Origin: an uncultured Eubacteriales bacterium
Lineage (GTDB): Bacteria > Bacillota > Clostridia > Monoglobales > Monoglobaceae
NCBI GenBank assembly: GCA_958352815.1
Contig: CATWQA010000005.1
Coordinates: 1 to 64,000, forward strand
Direction of reading: 5' to 3'
DNA length: 64,000 nucleotides
The notes beneath the pieces are model-generated. The model was not told the DNA's origin. It searched no databases and saw only the letters and a list, made by a program, of their open reading frames with translations. Shown piece after piece: positions 9,813 through 18,551 of this stretch (position 1 is the stretch's first letter; every line of letters begins with the position of its first letter). A program made the translations under genes and the position numbers.

Positions 9813-11261
9813 ATGAAAACAACAGCAAAAACACTATCCCGGCGTGTATTGGGCGCGATCCTCGCCCTGTGCATGCTGGTTGGTTTACTGCCCATGACTG
9901 CGTTTGCCGCCGCACCCCAAGTGCCATATGCGGACTGGGACGGTACCACAGCGAGGTGGGCAAAGCCAGAGGGCTATCAAAGGATCCGGTATCACATATC
10001 TTTGGTGAAAACAGATGATGGACAAAGAGGTACCCCGGTTCCCATAAAAGACGGGAAGACTACCGTTACAACCGAAAATACCTACTATGACCTGAGCGGT
10101 GCGATCGCTAATGCCGGCAGTGGCAAGTACTGGTTCACTGTGCAGTCGGAAACGGGTACGGTAATCGGGGACCCGGACAGCCCTACGGCAACGGTTAACT
10201 GGAACAACGACCTGAGCGCAGAAATATATAGCGTGACTACATATGACTCCTCTATCGGAGCCCCGTCAGAGGTGTCCTGGGAGGATGGAGGGCAGAATGA
10301 AACTGCGGCTGTGTGGACGACAGTAGGAGGCGCACAATTGTATCAATTTGAATTGTACCGAAACGGAGCGCTGGTTCATAATCCAATACTTCAGCCTCAA
10401 AGCACAGCAGGCGGCAACTCTGTCGAATATAAGGTTTCCGGATACGTCTATAATTACGGCGGGGAATTTCAGTTCAGGGTGCGCCCCATAAAGGACGGCT
10501 TCGTTGGCGGCTGGGCGGAGAGTGGGACAAAGATGGTGGTTCTGAACCCCGTTGACACAATTAAGATTGAAAACGCGTCGCTGGACGTAACCGTGGGCCA
10601 AGCGCCGCAGTTTAATGCAAAAGTGGCGGAGAGTGATTTATCTTATTATCATATCATCGAGGGCTGGGAAGGCAGCGACGGCAAGATGATTACCAGCGAT
10701 AATGCGATGAACGATAGAATCGCCAATAAAATCTTGCTATTTGAAGATGGAGTTACCTACGAATATTTTATTATCGTAACCGCGTATACCGGATATATGG
10801 TATCCGATGCTTCGCCTGTAAAATTAAACGGGAAAACGCTGGATTACAATATCCCGGCTGAGGCAGCCGACGGGGATGAAATAGCGGGCCTCCCCATCGA
10901 CGGCGGGTTCCATCAGGCCCAGCTGTTTGACCTTTACAGCGCGACCGCAGGGGCGGCCGGCCCGGCGTTTATTGAAATTCAAAATGCCGAGAAAAGCGCA
11001 TCTTCCGTATCGGTAACGGCAAAGTGGGATGCGGGTGAAGTTACCCCGATTGTGTGCGCCGCGGTATATGATGCATCCGGCAGGATGGTTTCCATGGAAA
11101 AAATAGAAAACGCGCAAAGTACGGGCGAGCAAGCCATTACGATTGCGCTCCCCAGAGACGGCGACCTGACCGGGGCCCAGCAGCTTACAGTCAAAGTATT
11201 CCTGTGGAAGGACTTTTCTTCCCTGCAGCCGCTTGCTCCCTGCGATGAACAAACGATTTAA
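9813..11261 (+). CDS. Secreted fn3-like protein without SLH domains
   Basis: This 482-residue protein has the cluster-type signal peptide ('SRRVLGAILALCMLVGLLP', cut near residue 31). The next part looks like two or three fibronectin III-like domains: 'ARWAKPEGYQRIRYHISL' early on, then 'EVSW', then a domain ending 'FQFRVRPIKDGFVGGW'. The last 90 residues are a separate beta domain ending in 'VKVFLWKDFSSLQPLAP'. Clostridial secreted enzymes often end in that module, and it resembles the end of the esterase at 58.6-62.1 kb. SLH repeats are absent, so it is either released or held by partner proteins. An AAGGAG site precedes the start, and the next gene begins 32 bp after the stop. Confidence 0.8.
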   Translation: MKTTAKTLSRRVLGAILALCMLVGLLPMTAFAAAPQVPYADWDGTTARWAKPEGYQRIRYHISLVKTDDGQRGTPVPIKDGKTTVTTENTYYDLSGAIANAGSGKYWFTVQSETGTVIGDPDSPTATVNWNNDLSAEIYSVTTYDSSIGAPSEVSWEDGGQNETAAVWTTVGGAQLYQFELYRNGALVHNPILQPQSTAGGNSVEYKVSGYVYNYGGEFQFRVRPIKDGFVGGWAESGTKMVVLNPVDTIKIENASLDVTVGQAPQFNAKVAESDLSYYHIIEGWEGSDGKMITSDNAMNDRIANKILLFEDGVTYEYFIIVTAYTGYMVSDASPVKLNGKTLDYNIPAEAADGDEIAGLPIDGGFHQAQLFDLYSATAGAAGPAFIEIQNAEKSASSVSVTAKWDAGEVTPIVCAAVYDASGRMVSMEKIENAQSTGEQAITIALPRDGDLTGAQQLTVKVFLWKDFSSLQPLAPCDEQTI

Positions 11262-11293
11262 ACTTAGAAGCGAGTTAAAAAGGAGATGAGCTC

Positions 11294-12361
11294 ATGAAAA
11301 AGACAAGAAAAACATGGTCCCGGCGTATATGCGGCGCCTTGCTTGCCCTGTGCATGATAATGGAGCTTGCGCCAATGGCAGCGTTTGCTTCCAACATACC
11401 GTCGCCGCCGACCAATCTGCGGTTTGAAACCGTAGAAAGCGACCCGAAACAGGAAATGTATATCAAATGGGATAAGGTCGCCCCGCCGGAGGGGTATCAG
11501 TATGTGGAATATGAGATAGAACGGTATCACAATGGGCAGCCTGCTTATGAACCCGGTGTTGACCCGTTCCTGACCACCTATACCGTCATGCCCTTTAAAA
11601 AAGCGGTGAACCCGGCGGATGGCTACAGCTTCCGCGTGCGCGCAAGGGGGATCAACGTACTTGGGGATATTGACGCGTTCCCCGGCCCCACTACATATTA
11701 TTTAGGGGAACCCGGCCCGTGGAGCGACTGGGCGGTATCCGACGGCAGCATCCAGGCTTCGGACGACCGGGGCTCCAACCAGCCGGATGAAAACCAGATG
11801 GTTCCGGGTGATTTTTTGGACGTCAATGAAAACGACTGGTATTACAACAGCGTAAACTACGTATTTGACAATGGGATTTTGTCCGGCGTGAGCGACAACG
11901 AGTTTGCGCCCAATGCGGACATGGACCGCGGCATGATTGTTACGGCGCTGTGGCGCATGGACGGCAGGAAGCAGGCGGAGGCGGTCATTTTCGCGGACGT
12001 AGCGGCGGACGCCTACTACGCGGGCGCTGTGGCGTGGGCGGCAGCCAACGATATTGTATCCGGCGTGAGCGACAACACCTTTGCGCCGGGCGCGGGCGTA
12101 ACCCGCGAACAGATGGCGACCATTATGTACCGCTACGCCTACTCCAAGAATTTGGTTGCGAACGAGCCGTATAACTTAAACCAGTTTGGGGATAACAGCC
12201 AGATTTCCTCCTGGGCGCGCGACAGCGTAGCCTGGGCGGTCGGCGCGGGGCTCATTGCCGGCAAAGACGGGGGGATCCTCGACCCGCAGGGCGGCGCGAC
12301 ACGCGCGGAGGTTGCCACCGTCCTGATGCGGCTTGACGAATACCTGAAAAATGCGAACTAA
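11294..12361 (+). CDS. SLH-domain protein with an fn3-like domain
   Basis: This 355-residue protein has a signal peptide of the cluster type ('LLALCMIMELAPMAAFA'), then one fibronectin III-like domain (about 35-150, with 'YSFRVRARG' as a late strand). A short linker leads to SLH repeats at about 172-355 ('GVSDNEFAPNADMDRGM', 'GVSDNTFAPGAGVTREQM', 'GGATRAEVATVL'). It looks like a minimal wall-anchored display protein and shares its architecture with the preceding SLH-less protein. AAGGAG lies ahead of the start. The gene is co-directional with both neighbours without a terminator between them, so a single operon is likely. Confidence 0.88.
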   Translation: MKKTRKTWSRRICGALLALCMIMELAPMAAFASNIPSPPTNLRFETVESDPKQEMYIKWDKVAPPEGYQYVEYEIERYHNGQPAYEPGVDPFLTTYTVMPFKKAVNPADGYSFRVRARGINVLGDIDAFPGPTTYYLGEPGPWSDWAVSDGSIQASDDRGSNQPDENQMVPGDFLDVNENDWYYNSVNYVFDNGILSGVSDNEFAPNADMDRGMIVTALWRMDGRKQAEAVIFADVAADAYYAGAVAWAAANDIVSGVSDNTFAPGAGVTREQMATIMYRYAYSKNLVANEPYNLNQFGDNSQISSWARDSVAWAVGAGLIAGKDGGILDPQGGATRAEVATVLMRLDEYLKNAN

Positions 12362-12416
12362 AACCGGTTTTGGACTGCAATCCGGAACCCACCTGATTTA
12401 GAAAGGAGTTGAATTT

Positions 12417-14900
12417 ATGCAAACAACAAAAACCATTACCAAACGCATATGGGGCGTGTCGCTTGCCCTGTGTATGCTGCTGAGCCTGACGCCCATGGCG
12501 GCGTTTGCGGCGGAGGATCCCGGCGCTGTCTTTGACTACCGCTTTGTCACCGAGGACACCATTGAAATCATGGGCTATAACGGTACGGAAACCGATCTGG
12601 TGATTCCCTCGCAAATCAACGGCTACACCGTGGTGGGGATTGGCGATCTTAATCTTCCACCCTACTACGACAACACGGTGGAAACCGTCATTGTACCAGA
12701 CACCGTGAAATACATTGAAAGATTTGCCTATTACCCCAGCACGGCTCCTGTGGTTAATTTGAAGAAGGTTACGCTGCCGGAAGGCCTGGAAACCATTGGA
12801 GATAATGCGTTTGCAAGCGCCCTGGATTTGTCGGAAATCAACCTGCCCTCCACGTTGAAATCCATCGGTGAGAGCGCTTTCAAGAACTGCAAGGTAGACA
12901 ATTTTACCATCCCTGCCGGCGTGGAATATATCGGCGCCAATGCGTTCCTCGGCACCGAAATGGTATATAATCTGATGGAACGTGTGTGGGACGGCGGCGA
13001 CCCCTTTATTGTCATCGGCGGAGAGCTGGTATGCTATTTTGGGGACGATCCTGTGGTTACCGTACCGGATGGCGTCAGGGGCATTGCCACCGATGCCTTC
13101 TCCCTTGCCCGCACTGAAAATTCTAAGGTTACCTCTGTCACGTTACCGGACAGCGTGGAATACATTGCGGAAAGCGCTTTTGGCGCGCAGTCGGAACTAA
13201 CTACGGTAAACTTTGGCAGCGGCTTAAAAGAGATTGGGTTTGGAGCCTTTGGCGGCTGCGCCAGCCTGAACAATGTCGTGCTGCCGGAGGGGCTGAAAAA
13301 AATCGGCGATAACGCATTTGCCGGCTGCAGCTCGCTTGACAGCATCAGCTTTCCCAGCACACTGGAAGTCCTTTATCCGGGAAGTCTTGAGAGAACACCG
13401 TATTGGGAGAACCTTCCAGGTGGTGAAAACTATCTTGGCCGCGTATTCTGCTTTAAGGAAACCGAACTGGATCCCTGGACACCGCTCCATGTCGATGTCC
13501 GTCCCGGTACGCTGGGAATAATGGAATGGCAATCCAGCCACTATGACACCACCATGTCCCTCCCGGACGGGCTGCGCTATATCGGACCGGACGCGTTTCC
13601 CAGCAGGATGTACGAATTAGATGATTTTACCCTGCCGGAAAGCGTCACCTATATTGATGATGTTCCAAACGGACACCGAGGCGTCCCCAAAAGCGCCCTG
13701 CGCGATTTGCCTGACGCCCTGACCTATATCGGCATGAATGCGTTTGAAAGCGATTATCAAATCGACATCGGCTATCTGGAAATCCCCAACGGCGTGAAGT
13801 ATATCGGGCAAAAGGCTTTTGCCCATATCAATACCGGCTCATCCCAAAAAATGGACGTCCGTCTGCCAGACAGTCTGGAATATATGGACTGGGCGGCGTT
13901 TACGAATAACAACATCGGCCAGATCACCAACTGGTCAGCCGCCATCACCACATGGGAGGACTTTTTGTATGACTGCCAGATGGACGCCCTGACATTGCCG
14001 GATACCATCCTCAATGTCCATAGACTGACGTCGAGTGCTATTCCCATCATAAACCTGAACCGGGTAAAGGTTGTAGAAGGCTTTTACGGCTATGGGGGCG
14101 TTGATATATTATCTTATGGCGCCATCCAGCCGGGCAGCGGGACCATCCTGATGCCCAATGCGGAACGGGTGTTCCCCAATACCCATATCGGCGGCGCTGG
14201 CGCAGGCGTGGTGGCCATACCCAATATGGATGTTTACGTCCCCTTCAACGGCGTTGATGAAGGCTTTGATGAGCATTTGAAGGTTGTCATCTTTGATGAA
14301 TCCATGCTGGAAGGGCTGCCGGATGCACCTTCTTCCGCGACACCCCCTGCCCCCATGGTCGGCTCCTTTACCGATGTGCGGACAAACGACTGGTTTGCAG
14401 GCGCGGTGGAGTACGTGGTGAATAACGGCCTGTTCTCCGGCGTGTCGGACACCTCGTTCGCGCCCAATGACCCGGTAACCCGCGGTATGCTGGTGACGGT
14501 GCTGTGGCGGGCCGCGGGCGAGCCTTCGGCAAGTGCAAGCGCCTTTGCGGACGTACCGGCGGATGCGTGGTACGCCAAGGCGGTGGCATGGGCGAACGTC
14601 AACGGCATTGTACAGGGCTATGACGCCTCCACCTTTGCCCCGGACGACCGTATCACCCGCGAGCAGCTTGCCGCCATTTTCCAGCGGTATGCGGGCTTTA
14701 AGGGTATGGAAACTTCCGGGCGCGGCGACCTGTCGCAGTTCGGCGACACGGGCGCGCTGTCAAACTGGGCGCAGGAGGGCGTGTCCTGGGCGGTCGGCGC
14801 AGGGCTCATCTCCGGCAAGGGCGACGGCGTCCTTGACCCGCAGGGTGCTACCACCCGCGCAGAAGCCGCGGCGATCTTGCAGCGGTTTTTGGAAAAGTAA
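12417..14900 (+). CDS. BspA-type leucine-rich-repeat SLH surface protein
   Basis: This 827-residue exported protein has a signal peptide at about 1-31. A long array of LRR_5/BspA-type repeats (about 40-630) has recurrent 'LPEGLKKIGDNAFAGC' and 'LPDSVEYIAESAF' units of about 23 residues. Three SLH repeats follow at about 651-827. BspA-like LRR proteins typically bind host or bacterial surface ligands, so an adhesin role is plausible. The SLH block matches that of the 2269-residue protein almost residue for residue ('RGMLVTVLWRA', 'FQRYAGFKGMETS', 'LISGKGDGVLDP'). It is the last gene before a strong terminator. An AAAGGAG site precedes the ATG. Confidence 0.92.
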   Translation: MQTTKTITKRIWGVSLALCMLLSLTPMAAFAAEDPGAVFDYRFVTEDTIEIMGYNGTETDLVIPSQINGYTVVGIGDLNLPPYYDNTVETVIVPDTVKYIERFAYYPSTAPVVNLKKVTLPEGLETIGDNAFASALDLSEINLPSTLKSIGESAFKNCKVDNFTIPAGVEYIGANAFLGTEMVYNLMERVWDGGDPFIVIGGELVCYFGDDPVVTVPDGVRGIATDAFSLARTENSKVTSVTLPDSVEYIAESAFGAQSELTTVNFGSGLKEIGFGAFGGCASLNNVVLPEGLKKIGDNAFAGCSSLDSISFPSTLEVLYPGSLERTPYWENLPGGENYLGRVFCFKETELDPWTPLHVDVRPGTLGIMEWQSSHYDTTMSLPDGLRYIGPDAFPSRMYELDDFTLPESVTYIDDVPNGHRGVPKSALRDLPDALTYIGMNAFESDYQIDIGYLEIPNGVKYIGQKAFAHINTGSSQKMDVRLPDSLEYMDWAAFTNNNIGQITNWSAAITTWEDFLYDCQMDALTLPDTILNVHRLTSSAIPIINLNRVKVVEGFYGYGGVDILSYGAIQPGSGTILMPNAERVFPNTHIGGAGAGVVAIPNMDVYVPFNGVDEGFDEHLKVVIFDESMLEGLPDAPSSATPPAPMVGSFTDVRTNDWFAGAVEYVVNNGLFSGVSDTSFAPNDPVTRGMLVTVLWRAAGEPSASASAFADVPADAWYAKAVAWANVNGIVQGYDASTFAPDDRITREQLAAIFQRYAGFKGMETSGRGDLSQFGDTGALSNWAQEGVSWAVGAGLISGKGDGVLDPQGATTRAEAAAILQRFLEK

Positions 14901-14945
14901 TAAATAATACGCCTTCGCAAACGAAGGCAGAAAGATACAGCGAAA

Positions 14946-14997
14946 GCCGTTCGCAGGAAGGTTTTACTTTCCTGCGGACGGCTTTTTTCTTTTTTTC
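14946..14997 (+). terminator. Intrinsic terminator of the surface-protein cluster
   Basis: A GC-rich stem (GCCGTTCGCAGGAAG paired with CTTTCCTGCGGACGGC, one G-T mismatch region) spans 14946-14982 and is followed by a long T-rich run. A smaller hairpin (GCCTTCG/CGAAGGC) at 14911-14928 precedes it. This closes the + strand transcript that starts near the left end of the window. Confidence 0.9.
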
Positions 14998-15166
14998 GCC
15001 GGCTTTTTAATCAGCGTGCGCCCCTCTTGATTTGAGGCTATAAGAAATCTATTCTGAAAAATTTTTAACTTTTTTTAATTTCCGAGTTGCCAAAAGGACA
15101 TGTTTTGCACTCCTTAAATGAAAGGGAAAAACAACACCGACTTTCGCAAAGAAAGGAGGTGAGAAA

Positions 15167-15607
15167 ATGAAAAAATCCAAGTCTTATGAGGAGCGCATAC
15201 AAAATCAATTCGGCGGTTTTTGCACCCGTGTTTTGAAGAACGAAGCAAAATACATCTATCGGGAATTAAGTAATCAGGCGGTAAAAGAAAAGGTGTTTGA
15301 CGAACTTTCTGATAAAGAACTTTCCGAATTGGCGGTATACGATAATTACTTCAATTCGGAGCATGTATTCAATGTTCACGGAAAAGAGGTAGTTGTCAAC
15401 GGCGATTTGCTGGCGGAAGCGTTGGAAAAACTTCCGGCGGATAAAAGGGACGTCATTCTGCTGTCATACTTCCTTGAAATGACGGACGCTGAAATCGGGA
15501 AAGAACTTGACACAGTAAGGCAAAACATTTCAAAACGCCGTGCCTACATACTGAAACTGATGCGCAAATATCTGGAAAAGGAGGGTTTTGAATGGCCGCA
15601 AACGTGA
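15167..15607 (+). CDS. Conjugative-element sigma-70-like factor (remnant cassette)
   Basis: This 146-residue protein belongs to the small sigma-70-like regulators found in Tn916/Tn1549-type elements. The C-terminal half has the region 4 helix-turn-helix: 'LPADKRDVILLSYFLEMTD', 'EIGKELDTVRQNISKRR' and a closing basic helix. A near-perfect AAAGGAGGTGA site stands before the ATG. In intact elements these genes are followed, with overlap, by a short helix-turn-helix gene, and the same order is seen here (next entry). About 165 bp of AT-rich upstream DNA may hold its promoter. It is probably a leftover from an older element and not part of the 17-44 kb element, since it lies on the opposite strand and outside that gene block. 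Confidence 0.85.
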   Translation: MKKSKSYEERIQNQFGGFCTRVLKNEAKYIYRELSNQAVKEKVFDELSDKELSELAVYDNYFNSEHVFNVHGKEVVVNGDLLAEALEKLPADKRDVILLSYFLEMTDAEIGKELDTVRQNISKRRAYILKLMRKYLEKEGFEWPQT

Positions 15608-15750
15608 AAAATCTGCCTTTATCGGTTATTTTTGCCGCAAAAAGCGGTGACGGACAGGCTTTAGGCGCTGTATTAAACCACTACCAGCGGTACATACGCA
15701 GTTTGGCGACAAGAACGCTTACAGACGAATGTGGAGGCATAAAACAATGA
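15592..15750 (+). pseudogene. Truncated conjugative-element helix-turn-helix gene (HTH_16-type)
   Basis: Starting at an ATG inside the end of the sigma gene, 52 codons read 'LPLSVIFAAKSGDGQALGAVLNHY' and later 'RYIRSLATRTL'. This is the usual beginning of the short HTH_16-type protein that follows the sigma factor in Tn916-like elements. The family normally continues for some 20-30 residues past this point with a 'GN...VDE..R..LE' stretch. Here the reading frame instead runs into the ribosome site of the ABC permease and stops four bases into it. I infer a deletion that joined the cassette to the permease gene. Confidence 0.7.
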
Positions 15751-16961
15751 ATACATTTAAAAGTTTATATTTCTATGAATGCAAAAAAATATGGAATCGG
15801 AAGATAGTAAAAATTTCTTTAATTTTATGTTTGATTTTAGTTGTTATTTCAGGAACAGTTCGATTATTCGGAAATTATGTTGTAGATGGAGAGATTTTAG
15901 GTTCTAACTATGATGAAATAAAAAAAGATCAGAGCTATGCGCGCGAGCTAAATGGCAGAAAAATAGATCAAAATCTTTTAGAAGAGATGGTAGCTGCGTA
16001 TCGAAAAGTTCCGGTAACTCCGGAAAAGCATTATACAGGCAGTCTTGAATATCAAAAATATGCCCGCCCGTATAGTGAAATATTTAATTTTACGATTGGT
16101 AATACCGACTTGCTTCCAATGGATATTTTTGAAAACTGGGAACCAAGTGAAGAATATTTGTATAGCCAGCGTCAGATCCAATTAGAGAAAAAATGGAAAG
16201 ATGCCGGACTGTCTGATGGGGAAATTAACTTTTGGCTGCAAAGAGAAAATCAGATTAAAAAACCTGTTGTTTTCCAGGAAAATGAGGCATACAATCAAAT
16301 ATTACTTGGATTTCAAACAATTGGATTCATCGCCATTTTATTTCTCTCTATTTCGCTTTCCGGACTTTTTCCGGAGGAACATGGCAAAAGAACTGACCAA
16401 TTAGTTTTGAGCAGTATTTTCGGAAAAAAGAAAGTATACTGGGCAAAAATACTATCCGGTGTAAGCTATGCAGTAGGAATAACGCTCTTGTTTATCGCAA
16501 TCACAACAGCATTGACTTTTGCACTTTATGGTAGTGAAGGATTTAATGCTCCTTTCCAACTTCATTATAGAAGTAACTCAGACCCAATTTCAGTGGGGCA
16601 GGCCATGTTAATTTCCTATGGAAATATGCTCGTTACCGCAGTACTCATTAGTATTATCGTGATGGTTTTATCAGAATTACTGCATAGCGGAATAGCGGCA
16701 TTGGCAATTTCATCCGGTCTTCTTATTGCTTCTATGGTAGTTTCTGTACCGGAATATTATAGGATTTTGTCTCAAATTTGGGATTGGCAGCCATGGTGTT
16801 TCCTTTTTCCTTCGACCATATTCGGAAAGTATACACTCTCTCTATTTGGAATTCATTTTACTCCTTGGCAATGTATACCTGTTATCTACATACTTATAAG
16901 TATGGCTATCGCATGGGGAGGAAAATTTGTTTATCAACGCTATCAAGTGTCAGGAAGATAG
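15747..16961 (+). CDS. ABC-2 type transporter permease, without its ATPase
   Basis: This 404-residue membrane protein has one N-terminal helix (about 17-38) and a large extracytoplasmic loop (about 39-185). A C-terminal block of five helices (about 190-400) follows, the layout of ABC-2 export permeases for peptides or antibiotics. I chose ATG 15747, which has GGAGG nine bases upstream; an in-frame ATG at 15729 precedes this site. An ABC-2 permease needs an ATP-binding partner, usually encoded just upstream, but upstream here lies only the broken HTH_16 gene. The ATPase gene was probably removed by the same deletion, so function would depend on an ATPase elsewhere. The AT-rich coding differs from the GC-rich surface cluster. 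Confidence 0.85.
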   Translation: MNTFKSLYFYECKKIWNRKIVKISLILCLILVVISGTVRLFGNYVVDGEILGSNYDEIKKDQSYARELNGRKIDQNLLEEMVAAYRKVPVTPEKHYTGSLEYQKYARPYSEIFNFTIGNTDLLPMDIFENWEPSEEYLYSQRQIQLEKKWKDAGLSDGEINFWLQRENQIKKPVVFQENEAYNQILLGFQTIGFIAILFLSISLSGLFPEEHGKRTDQLVLSSIFGKKKVYWAKILSGVSYAVGITLLFIAITTALTFALYGSEGFNAPFQLHYRSNSDPISVGQAMLISYGNMLVTAVLISIIVMVLSELLHSGIAALAISSGLLIASMVVSVPEYYRILSQIWDWQPWCFLFPSTIFGKYTLSLFGIHFTPWQCIPVIYILISMAIAWGGKFVYQRYQVSGR

Positions 16962-17013
16962 ATAGTGTTATGTTATATATAAACCGATAAAAACTAATTA
17001 TTTTCTACAGTTC

Positions 17014-17058
17014 AAACAGCCGAGGCAAATAATAGCGTCTCGGCTGTTTTAGTGTTTT
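17014..17058 (+). terminator. Intrinsic terminator after the ABC permease
   Basis: The stem AAACAGCCGAG (17014-17024) pairs perfectly with CTCGGCTGTTT (17039-17049), followed by a T-rich stretch. It ends the + strand block and lies about 100 bp from the first - strand gene of the conjugative element, so the element's left boundary probably falls between here and 17.15 kb. Confidence 0.85.
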
Positions 17059-17150
17059 ACAGGATTGTCATGCTGTTATAACAAAGTTTTACGATAAAAA
17101 TACTTCATAATACTTAATAAAGACTGCTAATCTGATTTATAAATAATCAT

Positions 17151-17531
17151 TTAGAATATCTTTGCTACAATATCTTTTTGTAATACATATGGATTTTCCC
17201 AATATCGAGAATCATATGACCGGTTTGAGTTATCACCCAATACAATATAACAATTATCCGGAACGTCATATTCATGCCCATTCATAAATATGGTTTCACC
17301 CGGGGTTGCTGCTACTCGTTTTACAAGCACATGTCCTGAATGTTTGAATGCTATGATATCGCCTTTGTCTATTTTATTTACAATCCTGTATCCCCAAATT
17401 ATACTGCCCTTGTGAAGTTCCGGTTCCATTGAATCAGTAGGAACATACCCGATAAAAACAATCGTCTTAAGAATGATAATAATAAAGATAGATATTAAAG
17501 CCGGAATGAGTATGGGAAAAACTTTTCTCAT
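17151..17531 (-). CDS. lepB: Type I signal peptidase carried by the conjugative element
   Basis: This 126-residue S26-family protease has a single N-terminal membrane helix (about 5-28). The catalytic Ser34 sits in 'PTDSMEP' and the catalytic Lys71 in 'VKRVAATPGE', followed by the box 'LGDNSNRSYDSR' near the C-terminus. Ser and Lys are both present, so it is the bacterial Ser/Lys type and not the SipW Ser/His type. The ATG overlaps the stop codon of the upstream sigma gene (ATGA), so the two are translationally coupled. It probably processes exported proteins of the element, such as the 1838-residue adhesin or the membrane protein at 19 kb; that link is inferred. It is short but complete for the family. 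Confidence 0.92.
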   Translation of the reverse strand: MRKVFPILIPALISIFIIIILKTIVFIGYVPTDSMEPELHKGSIIWGYRIVNKIDKGDIIAFKHSGHVLVKRVAATPGETIFMNGHEYDVPDNCYIVLGDNSNRSYDSRYWENPYVLQKDIVAKIF

Positions 17532-18070
17532 GTAATATCCCCATATAATTGCATAATGTCCGGTCGAGCTTTTAGAAATTTCCGTGCTTTTGATATCCAT
17601 GCGGTTACAATATTGGCGGCAACACCAAAGCGCTCTCCAACTTCTTTTGCGGTTAATCCATTAGACATCATCATGAGTGCATCAATACCTTTTAAAACCG
17701 TACTATTTGCATCCTTTTTTGCGTTTTTTAAAACTTCATCCAGACTCACTTTTAAATCAGTTGCATTATAATTTTCATATACCGAAACATCTATTTTTTC
17801 GCTAATGCTTATTTCTTCAGCTGTATGTTTTGATGCATAAATAAGGGCATCACATATTTCATTCCATATCAGTCTATAGGCATAAGTAGAGAACACGCCG
17901 CCTTTGTCAGTAGCAGCAGCTTTACTGAGACCTATGCAACCAATTTGGAACAGATCCTCATATGTATAGAAAATCATATTATTTAGTCCATGTACCTTAT
18001 CCTTAATAACTTTGCCGACTAATCCCATATTTTCTTCAACTAACTTTTGTTGTTGTTCTGTCAGTTTCAT
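17528..18070 (-). CDS. Element-encoded sigma-70 family factor
   Basis: This 180-residue protein has a region 2-like half: 'ENMGLVGKVIKDKV', 'YTYEDLFQIGCIGLSKAA' and 'FSTYAYRLIWNEICDAL', the core-binding and -10-recognition helices. A C-terminal region 4-like helix-turn-helix reads 'GLTAKEVGERFGVAANIVTAWI'. I chose the ATG at 18070 because GGAGG lies twelve bases upstream; longer reading frames would start inside the previous gene. It overlaps the DUF3268 gene by 35 bp and the signal peptidase gene by 4 bp, so the three are one operon. A dedicated sigma factor could switch on element genes under transfer conditions; its target promoters are unknown. Confidence 0.85.
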   Translation of the reverse strand: MKLTEQQQKLVEENMGLVGKVIKDKVHGLNNMIFYTYEDLFQIGCIGLSKAAATDKGGVFSTYAYRLIWNEICDALIYASKHTAEEISISEKIDVSVYENYNATDLKVSLDEVLKNAKKDANSTVLKGIDALMMMSNGLTAKEVGERFGVAANIVTAWISKARKFLKARPDIMQLYGDIT

Positions 18071-18533
18071 GATGCAGCTGCACCTCCCTTGAATAACGGA
18101 TTGTTTTTTGATTTTTATTATGTCTGTGTAAGTAGAGTTTGCATTGTTCAATAATCAGGCCGCAATAATATTCACCTAAATAGCCTATATGAGCCTGCGA
18201 CAAAGGAGCATCAATAAGATTGGCGAGCCAAACATACGCCTCATCTTTGGTCATAAGTCCGGTTTTGTATAACCGGTCAAAATAACTATGTGCTGTTTTT
18301 CTTAACATTCTGAGTTCGTGATTTGCCATAGTTCCAACCGGCATTCTGGTGCCTGTATGAGTTCTGACATAGGCATCACACTCAGGATAATTAGAACATA
18401 CGTAAAGCATGATCCCACGACTGTTATCCTGATAAATACCATCGGCACTTCGGTATATGACCTTGCTGCCGCAATATGGACATCTAATTGGAGCAGTATT
18501 AATTCCCTTTCTTTTTTTTGATTTTTTTCTCAT
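18036..18533 (-). CDS. DUF3268-like zinc-finger protein
   Basis: This 165-residue protein has a basic N-terminus ('RKKSKKRKG') followed by a zinc ribbon: 'CPYCGSKV' about 20 residues in and 'CSNYPECDAYV' about 28 residues later. The downstream text 'GTRMPVGTMANHELRMLRKTAHSYFDRL' and 'AYVWLANLI' matches what I know of the DUF3268 zinc-finger family, which occurs in phages and mobile elements and has no known function. The start at 18533 has GGAGG eight bases before it. It is the first protein gene after the structured RNA at 18552-18800 and overlaps the sigma gene. It may bind nucleic acid; that is inference from the ribbon and basic tail. Confidence 0.85.
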   Translation of the reverse strand: MRKKSKKRKGINTAPIRCPYCGSKVIYRSADGIYQDNSRGIMLYVCSNYPECDAYVRTHTGTRMPVGTMANHELRMLRKTAHSYFDRLYKTGLMTKDEAYVWLANLIDAPLSQAHIGYLGEYYCGLIIEQCKLYLHRHNKNQKTIRYSREVQLHHETDRTTTKVS

Positions 18534-18551
18534 AAAATTACCTCCGATTAT

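Noticed and set aside
17151..17531. SipW-type signal peptidase
   Set aside because: The catalytic Lys71 is present; SipW/archaeal-type enzymes have His at that place.
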